Below are positions 16,852 to 24,313 of a DNA stretch of 40,136 bases, piece by piece; position 1 is the stretch's first letter, and each line of letters begins with the position of its first letter. Location of the stretch: contig NZ_MSIT01000021.1 in the NCBI RefSeq assembly GCF_002094885.1, positions 1 through 40,136 on the forward strand, written 5' to 3'. Under the pieces are notes generated by a model that was not told the DNA's origin, ran no database searches, and saw nothing but the letters and a program-made list of their open reading frames with translations. A program made the position numbers and the translations under genes. This DNA is from Salibaculum halophilum. GTDB lineage: Bacteria > Pseudomonadota > Alphaproteobacteria > Rhodobacterales > Rhodobacteraceae.

Positions 16852-17533
16852 GCTGCACCTCGGGGGGTTCGACACGGCCGTCGACCACATCGATCACATG
16901 GTCGGCGCGATCGTGCAGCGCTGGGTCGTGGCTGACGGCAACCAGGGTCCGCCCGTCGTCGCGCGCCAGTCGCATCAGGTCGTCGGCCAGCGCATCGGCG
17001 TTGGGCCGGTCGAGGCTGGCGGTGGGCTCGTCGGCGAGGATGACCGGCGCATCCCCGGCCAGCGCCCGAACCACGGCGATGCGCTGACGCTCACCACCCG
17101 AGAAGGTGTCGGACCGGCGCGCCGCGCTCTCGCCCAGGCCGAGGCGGGCCAGCAGGCCACCGGCGCTGTCACGGATGCGGCGCCGGTCGCGGCGTGGCGC
17201 GTAAAGCGCGGTGATCGCCGCGTTGCCCAGCGCCGACAGTTCTTCGAAGAGCAGATGTTCCTGGAAGATGAAGCCGACGCTTTCGCGGCGAAAGGCGGCC
17301 CGGCCGCGCTCATCCCGTGCGGCGATGTCGGTATCGCCCCAGGTGATACGGCCCTGCGCCGGGGCGATGATCCCGGCCATGGCGTAAAGCAGTGTGGACT
17401 TGCCGGCCCCCGAAGGCCCGCGCACGGCCACAGCCGCGCCGGCGGGCACCTCCAGTTGCGGCACCGACAGGATGCGGCGGCCACCCTGCCCTGTCACCTC
17501 CAGCCCCGATATGGCCAGCGCGATTCCGGTCAT
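16844..17533 (-). CDS. LolD/MacB-type ABC transporter ATPase
   Basis: This 229-residue single-domain ABC ATPase has Walker A GPSGAGKS (39-46), the signature FSGGE (144-148) and Walker B VILADEP (164-170), followed by the switch His in VSHD. The length and sequence style match ATPases that pair with FtsX-type permeases. The start MTGIAL at 17533 is fixed by an ATGA overlap with the DUF3299 stop; a longer upstream frame runs through the neighbouring gene and is not conserved. It powers the adjacent permease. Substrate cannot be read from the ATPase itself. Confidence 0.9.
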   Translation of the reverse strand: MTGIALAISGLEVTGQGGRRILSVPQLEVPAGAAVAVRGPSGAGKSTLLYAMAGIIAPAQGRITWGDTDIAARDERGRAAFRRESVGFIFQEHLLFEELSALGNAAITALYAPRRDRRRIRDSAGGLLARLGLGESAARRSDTFSGGERQRIAVVRALAGDAPVILADEPTASLDRPNADALADDLMRLARDDGRTLVAVSHDPALHDRADHVIDVVDGRVEPPEVQHA

Positions 17534-17967
17534 CCGTAGCTGAACCGCGCGTTCTCGATCCGCACCATGCTCAGGAACCCCGTGTCCTCGTGACGGCGCG
17601 GGCCGAGGGACAGCTCCCCGGTGACCTCGATGCCGCGGTTGAAGGGCACGACGTCGAAGCCGCGGCGGGTGTAGACGGCCAGTATGTCGTCGGGCCACTC
17701 GGCCTCGGTCTCGCAGAACGGGCAGACCGACATCGGCTTCTTGGTCAGCACGAAGAACTCGATATCCGCCTTGAGCGGCGGGGCCATGAAGCCCTCTACA
17801 CTGACGGTGCGGCCCTCAAGCTCCTTGGCGAGGGCGCTGAAATTCTGGTTGGCGTCGTAAAGCTCGCGCAGCTTGAGCATGTCTTCGGCGGTGGCGCTGC
17901 GGGCCAGCGCCGGGACGAAACCGGCCGCGAGACCGGCGACAATGCTGCGGCGTGTGGGGTTGGTCAT
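17530..17967 (-). CDS. DUF3299-family secreted protein with CPFC motif
   Basis: This 145-residue exported protein starts MTNPTRRSIVAGLAAG and has a Tat-like twin arginine (R6, R7); cleavage is likely after A27. Its core matches the DUF3299 type: GFMAPP, then FFVLTKKPMSVCPFC with C82 and C85, then a conserved VTGELSLG. The function is unknown; the CxxC pair could bind metal or take part in thiol exchange with the TlpA protein of the same operon. The start at 17967 has AAAGGG upstream and precedes a proper signal peptide. It is the first gene of the operon and overlaps the ATPase as ATGA. The same family occurs in the Vibrio Zrg zinc system. Confidence 0.82.
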   Translation of the reverse strand: MTNPTRRSIVAGLAAGFVPALARSATAEDMLKLRELYDANQNFSALAKELEGRTVSVEGFMAPPLKADIEFFVLTKKPMSVCPFCETEAEWPDDILAVYTRRGFDVVPFNRGIEVTGELSLGPRRHEDTGFLSMVRIENARFSYG

Positions 17968-18001
17968 CGTGATTCCCTTTCCGTTTCGATCTCGTAACCG
18001 G

Positions 18002-18030
18002 GAGATAAGACAGCCCCGTGACGATCCCAA
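18002..18030 (-). promoter_or_regulatory. Candidate sigma-70 promoter of the DUF3299-ABC operon
   Basis: On the minus strand TTGGGA (-35-like, 18025-18030) and TATCTC (-10-like, 18002-18007) are separated by exactly 17 bases. They lie between the phoA terminator and the DUF3299 start. Four of six positions match consensus in each box. No Zur-type palindrome is visible in this 124-base gap. Confidence 0.3.
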
Positions 18031-18044
18031 AGGAGTGAGAGACA

Positions 18045-18072
18045 CGAAGGGGGACGCAGCCGCCCCCCTTCG
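18045..18072 (-). terminator. Hairpin terminator after phoA
   Basis: CGAAGGGGG and CCCCCTTCG form a nine-base-pair stem with a ten-base loop 20 bases after the phoA stop. A second perfect palindrome, GTGATCGCGCGATCAC (18080-18095), includes the stop codon itself. Together they make read-through into the next operon less likely. There is no long T-tract. Confidence 0.5.
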
Positions 18073-18091
18073 CATTATCGTGATCGCGCGA

Positions 18092-19585
18092 TCACTCGGC
18101 GGTGAAGGCGTGGTGCATCACGTGGAAGATGTAGTTCTGCTCCACGGTGCCCTCGAGCAGGTGGGCGAAGGGCCCCTTGCCGTAAACCGCGACGTCCTCG
18201 GCCGAGTGGCTTTCCGACGAACGCGGCACCAGCGCCTGCTGGACGTAGTCGATGTCCTGGGCTTCCTCGTTGGTCACGACGGGGCGCGAGCCGAAGAATT
18301 CGCCACCGGGCTGTTCGAGCAGGACCGAGCTGGAGCCGTTGGTGTACATGCCAACGGTGTAGGGCTTGCCATCGGCGGCCATGACCGGCTCGCCGGTGTT
18401 CTCGACACCCTGGTTGTTGATCCCCATGCACAGGCCGAGGATGTCCGAGCCGCGGCCGCAGTAGCCGTTGAGCGCGAAGGAATGCTCGTGGTCGGCGGTG
18501 ACGATGATCAGCGTGTCCTCGTCGTTGGTCATCTCGTCGACCATCTCGATGGTGCGGACGAACTCGGCGCCGTCGGTCACGGTGCGGGCCAGGTTGTTGC
18601 CATGGTGGGCGTGGTCGACACGGCCGGCCTCGACCTGCATAAAGAAGCCGTTGTCGCCGGCCTTCGCCTGCAGGTTGGTCAGCGCAATCTCGGTCATTTC
18701 CGACAGCGAGGGTTCGTCGCCGCGGTCGGCTTCGTAGGACATGTGGCTGTCCTCGAAGATGCCGAGGATCGGGGTGGAGCCATCGGTGGGCAGCTCACCG
18801 GCCGTTTCGGCGTTCCAGGCGTAGGCGATGCCGTTTTCCTGGGCTTCCTCGATCAGGTTGCGGCCGTCTTCACGGCGGCCCGAATCGCCCTCGTTGTCGG
18901 TCATGTCGCCGGTGATGAAGTTGCGGCGGCCGCCGCCCATGGCGACGTCGACACGGCCCTCGTACATCGCGTCGAGCAGCTGGTCGGCGATGGTCTTCTG
19001 GGTGTTGCAGCCCTCGGGCAGGGTCGCGGCGAAGTTGCGGTCGACGCTGTGGGCATAAGCCGCGCCCGGCGTGGCGTGGGTGATGCGCGCGGTCGAGACG
19101 ATGCCGACTTCCTTGCCCAGCTCGGTGAAGATTTCCGAGGCGTTGGCAACCTCGTTGCCCGGCAGGGTCGAGCAGTCGCCGCGATCGACGTTGGAATTGA
19201 CGCCCAGAACGCCGATGTCGGTCTTCACGCCGCTCATCATGGCGGTGCCGGTGCCGGCCGAGTCGGGGGTCTGCGAGTTCACGTTGTAGGTCTTGACCAG
19301 GCCCAGCGAGGGGAAGGTCTCGTGGTGCATGACATAGTCATCACCGAAGCCGCCGTCCTGCTGGCCCATGAACATGCGGGTGGCGTAGTTGGTGCCGACA
19401 CCGTTGCCGTCGGCGATCAGGATGATCACGTTCTTGGCGGTGTTGGTGTTGGGCTGGGCTTCGAGTTGCGCTTGCAGGCGCTCCTGGGCGTCGGTGAACC
19501 AGGCGCTGTCGGCCTGCGGCAGATCCTGGGCCATCGCACCCGTCCCGATAAGGGTGGCGGTGATGGCAAGCATGGAAGTTTTCAT
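18092..19585 (-). CDS. phoA: Alkaline phosphatase PhoA
   Basis: This is a periplasmic zinc/magnesium phosphomonoesterase of 497 residues with a signal peptide (1-19, ending AMA). The catalytic serine is S109 in TPDSAGTGTAM, and D59 lies in the metal-binding IADGNG segment. Further metal ligands are in VEAGRVDHAHHGN, VTADHEHS and SESHSAEDVAVYG. The start at 19585 has AGAGGAA upstream. It would release phosphate from organic esters under phosphate stress. No convincing Pho box was found upstream; instead there is a Zur-like site. Being a zinc enzyme, it sits sensibly beside the putative zinc-uptake operon. Confidence 0.95.
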   Translation of the reverse strand: MKTSMLAITATLIGTGAMAQDLPQADSAWFTDAQERLQAQLEAQPNTNTAKNVIILIADGNGVGTNYATRMFMGQQDGGFGDDYVMHHETFPSLGLVKTYNVNSQTPDSAGTGTAMMSGVKTDIGVLGVNSNVDRGDCSTLPGNEVANASEIFTELGKEVGIVSTARITHATPGAAYAHSVDRNFAATLPEGCNTQKTIADQLLDAMYEGRVDVAMGGGRRNFITGDMTDNEGDSGRREDGRNLIEEAQENGIAYAWNAETAGELPTDGSTPILGIFEDSHMSYEADRGDEPSLSEMTEIALTNLQAKAGDNGFFMQVEAGRVDHAHHGNNLARTVTDGAEFVRTIEMVDEMTNDEDTLIIVTADHEHSFALNGYCGRGSDILGLCMGINNQGVENTGEPVMAADGKPYTVGMYTNGSSSVLLEQPGGEFFGSRPVVTNEEAQDIDYVQQALVPRSSESHSAEDVAVYGKGPFAHLLEGTVEQNYIFHVMHHAFTAE

Positions 19586-19705
19586 GAGTGGTTCCTCTGG
19601 GTTGCGAACGCCCCGAGCGCTAAGGAGGCCGGATGACGGTCCGACTTCAGTTTCGTAACGATTTGACGAAGATTGGCCGATTCCGGCCCGAGGCCCGTTG
19701 ACACT

Positions 19706-19729
19706 AATAACGTTATTTCATATCATTTC
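19706..19729 (-). promoter_or_regulatory. AT-rich palindrome, possible Zur-like operator upstream of phoA
   Basis: A perfect 12-base palindrome AATAACGTTATT (19706-19717) lies in a short AT-rich island of this GC-rich region, about 120 bases upstream of phoA. Read on the minus strand, positions 19729-19707 match 17 of 23 positions of the gammaproteobacterial Zur box as I recall it. The dyad symmetry of that alignment is only moderate, so the call is tentative. The rest of the 273-base gap to the UbiG-like gene holds a T8 tract and no gene. Confidence 0.35.
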
Positions 19730-19858
19730 TGGCTCAAAAAAAACGCGCACGCCTGGCGGGTCAGTCAACCGGGCCATCGGCGGGGCTGCTGGAAATTGTT
19801 ACCCGTATAGCCGCCGCGCCGTCCGACGCGGCAAGGCACTTCGCCGATCTGCCGGCCC

Positions 19859-20560
19859 TCAGGCGTCAGTCTTGCGCGCCGTACCCATGTAAAGCACCGT
19901 CTTGACCGGCAGGCGCCCGAAGGTCGGGTCGCCCCGCCGGGTGATCCCGCGCGGGCCGAGGCCGGTCATCGGCCCCGGCGTCAGCCCAGCGCGCGACAGC
20001 CCCGCGCGCAGCTCGGCGGGCTTGATGAAGAGCGCCGGGTCATGGGTGCCCCTGGGCAGCAGGCGCAGGATATCCTCGGCCATGGTGATCGTGGCAAGTC
20101 GCGCCAGCGGGTTGCGGTTGATCGTGTCGAACAGGAACAGCCCGCCGGGGCGCAGCACGCGGGCCACCTCGGCCAGCACCCGGTCAAGGTCGCTGACGTG
20201 TTCGAGCACGTCGACGCAAACCACGGCGTCGAACCCGGCCCGGTCATAGGGCAGCGCCTCGCCCACGCCGACGTCGTAGGCGATGGCGTGCTCGGCCGCG
20301 TGGGCATGGGCACGGGCGGCGGCGATGGCCTTTTCGGCCGGGTCGATTCCGGTGACCTGCGCGCCGCGTTCCGCCAGCGCCTCGGCCATGAAGCCCCCGG
20401 CGCAGCCGAGGTCGAGCACCCGCTTGCCGGCCCAGTCGATCTGCCGGTCGAACCACGACAGCCGCCCCGGCACGAGGTTCTTGAGCGTGCGCACCCAGCG
20501 GATCTCGTCCGACCACCACTGGTCGGCGACGGTGTCATAGATCGTCAGGTCGTTGCGCAT
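19859..20560 (-). CDS. UbiG-like SAM-dependent methyltransferase
   Basis: This 233-residue class I methyltransferase has the SAM motif VLDLGCAGGF at 48-57. The C-terminal features match UbiG-type O-methyltransferases: DTINRNPLARL, RLLPRGTHDPALFIKPAEL. The start MRNDL at 20560 is set by AGAGGAGG seven bases upstream; it overlaps the preceding gene by 26 bases. UbiG methylates polyprenyl catechols in ubiquinone synthesis. Because this copy sits in a photolyase/renalase cluster rather than with ubi genes, it may be a paralogue with another quinone- or pterin-like substrate. It is the last gene of its operon. Confidence 0.8.
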   Translation of the reverse strand: MRNDLTIYDTVADQWWSDEIRWVRTLKNLVPGRLSWFDRQIDWAGKRVLDLGCAGGFMAEALAERGAQVTGIDPAEKAIAAARAHAHAAEHAIAYDVGVGEALPYDRAGFDAVVCVDVLEHVSDLDRVLAEVARVLRPGGLFLFDTINRNPLARLATITMAEDILRLLPRGTHDPALFIKPAELRAGLSRAGLTPGPMTGLGPRGITRRGDPTFGRLPVKTVLYMGTARKTDA

Positions 20561-21365
20561 TTCCGAGCCTCCTCTTGGGTAGGACATAGGGCACCCGCGC
20601 GCGGTACCGTTCGAAGCGATCACCGAAGCGTGCGGCAAAGCGGCGTTCCTTCAGGCGCGGGGCCAGAAGGCAATAGGCGGTATAGCTGACGGCCAGCACC
20701 AGCTGGTCCGGCGTCCAGACCGGCACCGTCCAGAGCGTCAGCGCGAAGGCGACGTAGATCGGCTGGCGGATGACGCGGAACAGGCCCAGCACGGGCATGT
20801 CGGGAAAGACCGGTTTGCGTCCGGCCAGCAGCGACATCCAGCCCAGCGCGCCCGACTGCACCTCGGCCCCGGCGTCGAAACTGGCCTTGATGAGCAACAA
20901 CCACGACGCGGCATAGGCGGTGCAGATCGCCCAGAAGGCCGCCCCCTCGGCGCGCCACCAGACGAGGCCCGAGGGCGTCCAGAGCGCGAAGAGCGCCAGC
21001 AACTGCGCCGAGGCGATCACCGCATAGGTCGTGGTGGCCAGTGTGCCGCCATGGCGGCCCGGGATCAGCCGCGCCAACAGCCGGCCGCCGCGCGGTGTCA
21101 GCAGGGCCGAGTGCGCCAGCGGGAATTGCAGGATCAGCGCCGCGTTGGCCAGCGCGGCCCAGGGCCAGGGCACGCGGCCGAGGCTCTCGCTCAGCCCGAA
21201 GAACATCGCCACGATCATCGCCAGCACCGCCGCGGCGAACAGCGCGTGGCACAGCGCGCCCATGGTCAGCGCAAGCACCACGCGCCCCGCCCCCGGCGCG
21301 GGGCGCAGTGCCCCCGCGATCAGGCGGGCAAGCCCGGCGATGCGCGGGTCCTCACGCATCGTCAT
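20535..21365 (-). CDS. ICMT/NnrU-like integral membrane methyltransferase
   Basis: This protein of about 276 residues has several hydrophobic segments. Its C-terminal half resembles the isoprenylcysteine methyltransferase/NnrU superfamily: LGLFRVIRQPIYVAF, then a segment ending RFERYRARVPYVLP. Methanethiol S-methyltransferase (MddA) shares this fold, so formation of dimethyl sulfide is one possibility, but no residue here decides it. The start may be 21365 or 21359; both ATGs overlap the end of the renalase gene, and 21365 is chosen for the GGGCG just upstream. It overlaps the UbiG-like gene by 26 bases, so the two methyltransferases are co-translated. Confidence 0.65.
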   Translation of the reverse strand: MTMREDPRIAGLARLIAGALRPAPGAGRVVLALTMGALCHALFAAAVLAMIVAMFFGLSESLGRVPWPWAALANAALILQFPLAHSALLTPRGGRLLARLIPGRHGGTLATTTYAVIASAQLLALFALWTPSGLVWWRAEGAAFWAICTAYAASWLLLIKASFDAGAEVQSGALGWMSLLAGRKPVFPDMPVLGLFRVIRQPIYVAFALTLWTVPVWTPDQLVLAVSYTAYCLLAPRLKERRFAARFGDRFERYRARVPYVLPKRRLGNAQRPDDL

Positions 21366-22299
21366 CGCCCAGGATGTCCGCGGCGATGGCGCGGCCGCTG
21401 GTCCAGGCCGCCTCGACCCGGCCGGCAAGGCACCAATCGCCGCCCAGGTGCAGCGTTCCGGTGGCATCGGTCAGAAAAGGCTGGCCCAGCGGCGTCGTCA
21501 CCCGCGCATAACGCCAGCGGTGCGCCGCGACGTATAGCGCGCTCTCCGCCGCCGCGCCGATCTCGGCGCACAGCAGGGGCAGCATCCGGCAGGCGATCGT
21601 CGCGGTGTCCTCTTCCAGATGCGCGGCCGACCAGGCCGGGCCGGCCTGCGCCACCCATGTGACGGCCCCGTCCGGGCGGCGCGGTTTGCTGCTGTCGCGC
21701 GCGATGAAGGCCAGTGGTCCGTCCTCGAACCGCCGGCTCGCGAAGGGCGCGGGCGCATCTGCGGGAAAGGCGGCCATCAGCGTCAGGCCGGGGGCGATCC
21801 GCACGTCCTCCAGCTGGGCGGTGAGCGGGTGGTCGGCCCCGATCAGCGCGGCGACCTGCGGCGCGGGCACCGTCAGCACCACGCGCTCGGCCTCGATCAC
21901 AGTTGCATCGGTTGTCACCTGCCACACCGGCCCGGCCCGGCTGACCGCGGTGGCCGCGACGCCCAGCGACACGTCCAGCCCGTCGGCCAGGGCGCGGGGC
22001 AGCCCGGACATGCCCGGCAGGCCCACGTGGTGCGGATGCGCCGCGCCATCGGCCCATAGCGCCGCCGCCTGCGACCCCTCCAGCAGCGCGGCGAAGGCGG
22101 GATCGCGGGCGGTGACGTATTGCGCCCCGTGGTCGAAACGCAACGGCTGGCCCGCCGGCGTCTCGGCCCGGCGGGTCGCCATGCGCCCGCCGATGCCGCG
22201 GCCCTTGTCGATCAGCCGCACCGGGTGGCCGGCGTCGTTCAGCGCCCGCGCGCAGGCGATCCCGGCCATGCCGGCGCCGATTACCAGCGTCCGCGTCAT
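21352..22299 (-). CDS. Renalase-like FAD-dependent oxidoreductase
   Basis: This 315-residue flavoprotein begins with the Rossmann motif VIGAGMAG (6-13). GRGIGGRMATRR (33-44) and DHGAQYVTAR then follow, the hallmark of bacterial renalase-type proteins. The C-terminal FAD motif is GDWCLAGRVEAAWTSG. Bacterial renalases oxidise non-productive 2- and 6-dihydro isomers of NAD(P)H, a repair role. The start MTRTL at 22299 overlaps the photolyase stop as ATGA. Its coupling to a flavin photoreceptor gene suggests a shared redox or light-stress function, which is inference. An unspecified amine oxidase role is the alternative. Confidence 0.8.
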   Translation of the reverse strand: MTRTLVIGAGMAGIACARALNDAGHPVRLIDKGRGIGGRMATRRAETPAGQPLRFDHGAQYVTARDPAFAALLEGSQAAALWADGAAHPHHVGLPGMSGLPRALADGLDVSLGVAATAVSRAGPVWQVTTDATVIEAERVVLTVPAPQVAALIGADHPLTAQLEDVRIAPGLTLMAAFPADAPAPFASRRFEDGPLAFIARDSSKPRRPDGAVTWVAQAGPAWSAAHLEEDTATIACRMLPLLCAEIGAAAESALYVAAHRWRYARVTTPLGQPFLTDATGTLHLGGDWCLAGRVEAAWTSGRAIAADILGDDDA

Positions 22300-23513
22300 G
22301 ACAGGCCCGCCGCGTGCAGGATGCGCGGGATCTGTTTCTTGACCTTGAAGAACCCGGCGGTGGCATGCGGCCAGATCAGACCGTCCCAGTCGCGCTGCCA
22401 TTCGGCCAGGGTGATCCCGGCCTGCGCCAGCGCGGGCTGCGCCGCCTCCAGCCAGTCGCGCAGCGGACCGGTCGGCACATAGGGCGTGACGATCTGGCGC
22501 GCCCCGGCGCGGGAGGCCCAGCGCGCGAGGTCACCGGGCACGCCGGCGCGCAGCGGCACCGCCTCGATACCGGCGCGCCGGGCGGTATCGGCCAGCGCGC
22601 AGGCCTCGAAATCGGCCACGTCCCCAGACACCTCGCGCGGCGATCGCAGGTGGCTCGCGCTCAGCGAGGCGGCGGCGCGAATGTCGAAGTTCGTGCACGG
22701 AAAATCCTCAAGGCAGCCGTCCTCCTCGGTGACCAGCAGCGCGGTGGGCACCTGAGGATCGGGCGGCACCGGGCGGCGCAGGGGCTGAACCTGCGGCAGC
22801 CCCTCGGGCTCGAGGTGGTCCAGCCCCTGCACGTCCGCGGCCAGGTCGGCCTCCCGAGGGGCAAAGCGGCCATCGGTGAACTTCGCGATATTCCAGGCCT
22901 GCGCCTTGTAGGGCTTGCCGCGCGTGTGCAGCCCCGCGACCCAGCGCCAGCCCAGCGTGTTCGAGGCCGGGTCGCCGTCCAGCAGATGGCGATAAAAGAA
23001 ATCGGCCCCCAACCGCCAGGGCAGGTCCAGCGTGAAAATCCAGATCGAGGCGAACCACATCCGCGCGTGGTTGTGCAGATAGCCCGTCTCGGCCAGTTCG
23101 CGCGCCCAGGCATCGAAACAGTCCAGCCCCGTTTCGCCCGCCTCGGCGCGGGCCACGTCGCGGCGCAGGCGGCGGTCGGTGTCGAGCACGGCAAGGTCAT
23201 CGTCCAGCCCGTCGCGGTAGCTGGCCCAGACCTGCGGGCGGCGTTCCATCCAGCCCTTGAAGTAACCGCGCCAGATCACTTCCTGCACGAATTTCTCGGC
23301 CGCCTCGGGGCCGTGCTCGTCAAGCGCGGCGGCGACGGTTTCGCGTTCCGTCACCAGCCTGCGCCGCAGGTAGGGCGACAGGGTCGAGACATCGCGATGC
23401 GCGCCCGACCCGCGGTCGGTGTTGCGCCCGTTGGCATAGCGCCGGCCCATGCGCGGGGTGAAATCGGCCAGTATCTGCGTGCCCGCCGCGCGGGTCGCCT
23501 CGGTGTGGGGCAT
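22296..23513 (-). CDS. Photolyase/cryptochrome-like protein with FAD domain first
   Basis: The first 230 residues of this 405-residue protein form a photolyase-type FAD-binding domain: EKFVQEVIWRGYFKGW, CFDAWARELAETGYLHNHAR with MWFASIWIF, and ASNTLGWRWVAGL. The usual N-terminal alpha/beta antenna domain is missing. The C-terminal part (about 250-405) instead looks like that domain: PTALLVTEEDG at its start, DWLEAAQPALAQAGITL, and WPHATAGFFKVKKQIPRIL at its end. This suggests a circular permutation. The start has GCAGGAG upstream. The protein could repair DNA or sense light; key residues for either were not resolved. It overlaps the renalase gene by four bases and lies 63 bases after the FolB-like gene. 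Confidence 0.8.
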   Translation of the reverse strand: MPHTEATRAAGTQILADFTPRMGRRYANGRNTDRGSGAHRDVSTLSPYLRRRLVTERETVAAALDEHGPEAAEKFVQEVIWRGYFKGWMERRPQVWASYRDGLDDDLAVLDTDRRLRRDVARAEAGETGLDCFDAWARELAETGYLHNHARMWFASIWIFTLDLPWRLGADFFYRHLLDGDPASNTLGWRWVAGLHTRGKPYKAQAWNIAKFTDGRFAPREADLAADVQGLDHLEPEGLPQVQPLRRPVPPDPQVPTALLVTEEDGCLEDFPCTNFDIRAAASLSASHLRSPREVSGDVADFEACALADTARRAGIEAVPLRAGVPGDLARWASRAGARQIVTPYVPTGPLRDWLEAAQPALAQAGITLAEWQRDWDGLIWPHATAGFFKVKKQIPRILHAAGLS

Positions 23514-23576
23514 GTCCGGTCTCCTGCTGGGGCGGCAGATATCGCGGCCGCACGCGAAGGCAATGCGACGGATGGC

Positions 23577-23960
23577 TCAGCGCAGCTCGTCCAGCGCCGC
23601 GGCATCCAGATGCAGCGACACGCCCAGCGTACCGCTGTCCGCGCGGGCCGGGTATTTGCGCAGCGTCATGTCGAGCGCGAGAACCGGGGAATGCACGGCG
23701 CAGGCGCGCGCGATGCGAGACATCAACCACTCTTGCGTGGCATAAGGCCCGTCGCGGGCAAGTCGGTCGACCTCGGCCAACAGGGGATCATAGTCGAAGA
23801 CATGCGCCATCCCGTCGCCCGCCACCAGCACCAGCGCCGGGTCGATCCAGAGCGTCAGATCGAGCAGATGCCCCTCGGGCACCGTGTCCTCCGAGTCGTA
23901 GGTACCGATGCGGGCGGGCAAGGCAAGGTCAGACAGCACGACCGTGGCGGATCGGGGCAT
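23577..23960 (-). CDS. Dihydroneopterin aldolase-like protein (FolB family)
   Basis: This 127-residue protein has the FolB/FolX tunnelling fold pattern: LALPARIGTYDSED near the start, LDLTLWID, a central FDYDPLLAEV, and MTLRKYPA with the lysine expected in the active site. FolB makes 6-hydroxymethyl-dihydropterin for folate. Since this copy heads a photolyase cluster rather than a folate operon, it may serve a pterin or folate chromophore for the neighbouring flavoprotein; that is inference. The start at 23960 has AAGGAG seven bases upstream. Divergence in the N-terminal glutamate region leaves some doubt about aldolase activity. Confidence 0.75.
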   Translation of the reverse strand: MPRSATVVLSDLALPARIGTYDSEDTVPEGHLLDLTLWIDPALVLVAGDGMAHVFDYDPLLAEVDRLARDGPYATQEWLMSRIARACAVHSPVLALDMTLRKYPARADSGTLGVSLHLDAAALDELR

Positions 23961-24295
23961 CGGATGTCTCCTTCGATGGGTCAGACGCGGCAGCTAGGTC
24001 GGGACGCGCCGTCGCCAAGCCGCGAAACCATGTCCCGCGCGGCCACGGTGCCGGCGAGCACGCGGAATTGCCGTCCGCTCAAGACGATGCCGGGACCAGG
24101 CGGGGCGCGATCCGCGGCTTTTCCGAAACCGTGTGAGGCCGGGTGCGTGGATGCGGAAACGCGCGCCAACAAACCGGCCATGGTGCCGCGTATCGCGAAA
24201 TTGCCTCGCCCGCCCCGGGCGCGGACACCACAGGCCAGTGGCGGGCAAGGCCGATGGGCTGCGCGGCCCAAGCTTCGCGGGGATCATTGCGAATG
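23961..24295. other. Gene-free interval upstream of the FolB-like gene
   Basis: These 335 bases lie between the FolB-like start and the left end of the IS3 remnant. Several short open frames exist on both strands but none has a recognisable product or good ribosome binding site. The promoter of the FolB-photolyase operon must lie here; no clear sigma-70 pair stands out. A CTTG with a downstream CTAG is weakly reminiscent of heat-shock-type sigma promoters. Confidence 0.4.
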
Positions 24296-24313
24296 TGACC
24301 TGCCACTGAACTT

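Noticed and set aside
17873-19636. A 587-codon open frame antisense to phoA
   Set aside because: The PhoA reading on the minus strand has signal peptide, catalytic and metal motifs; the antisense product has none.
19610-19700. Possible PhoB box before phoA
   Set aside because: TCGTCA-like repeats occur, but their spacing is about 8 rather than 11 bases and the match to CTGTCAT is poor.
19730-19760. T8 tract after the UbiG-like gene as an intrinsic terminator
   Set aside because: On the minus strand the preceding GC-rich bases form only very short stems, so a Rho-independent terminator is not supported.
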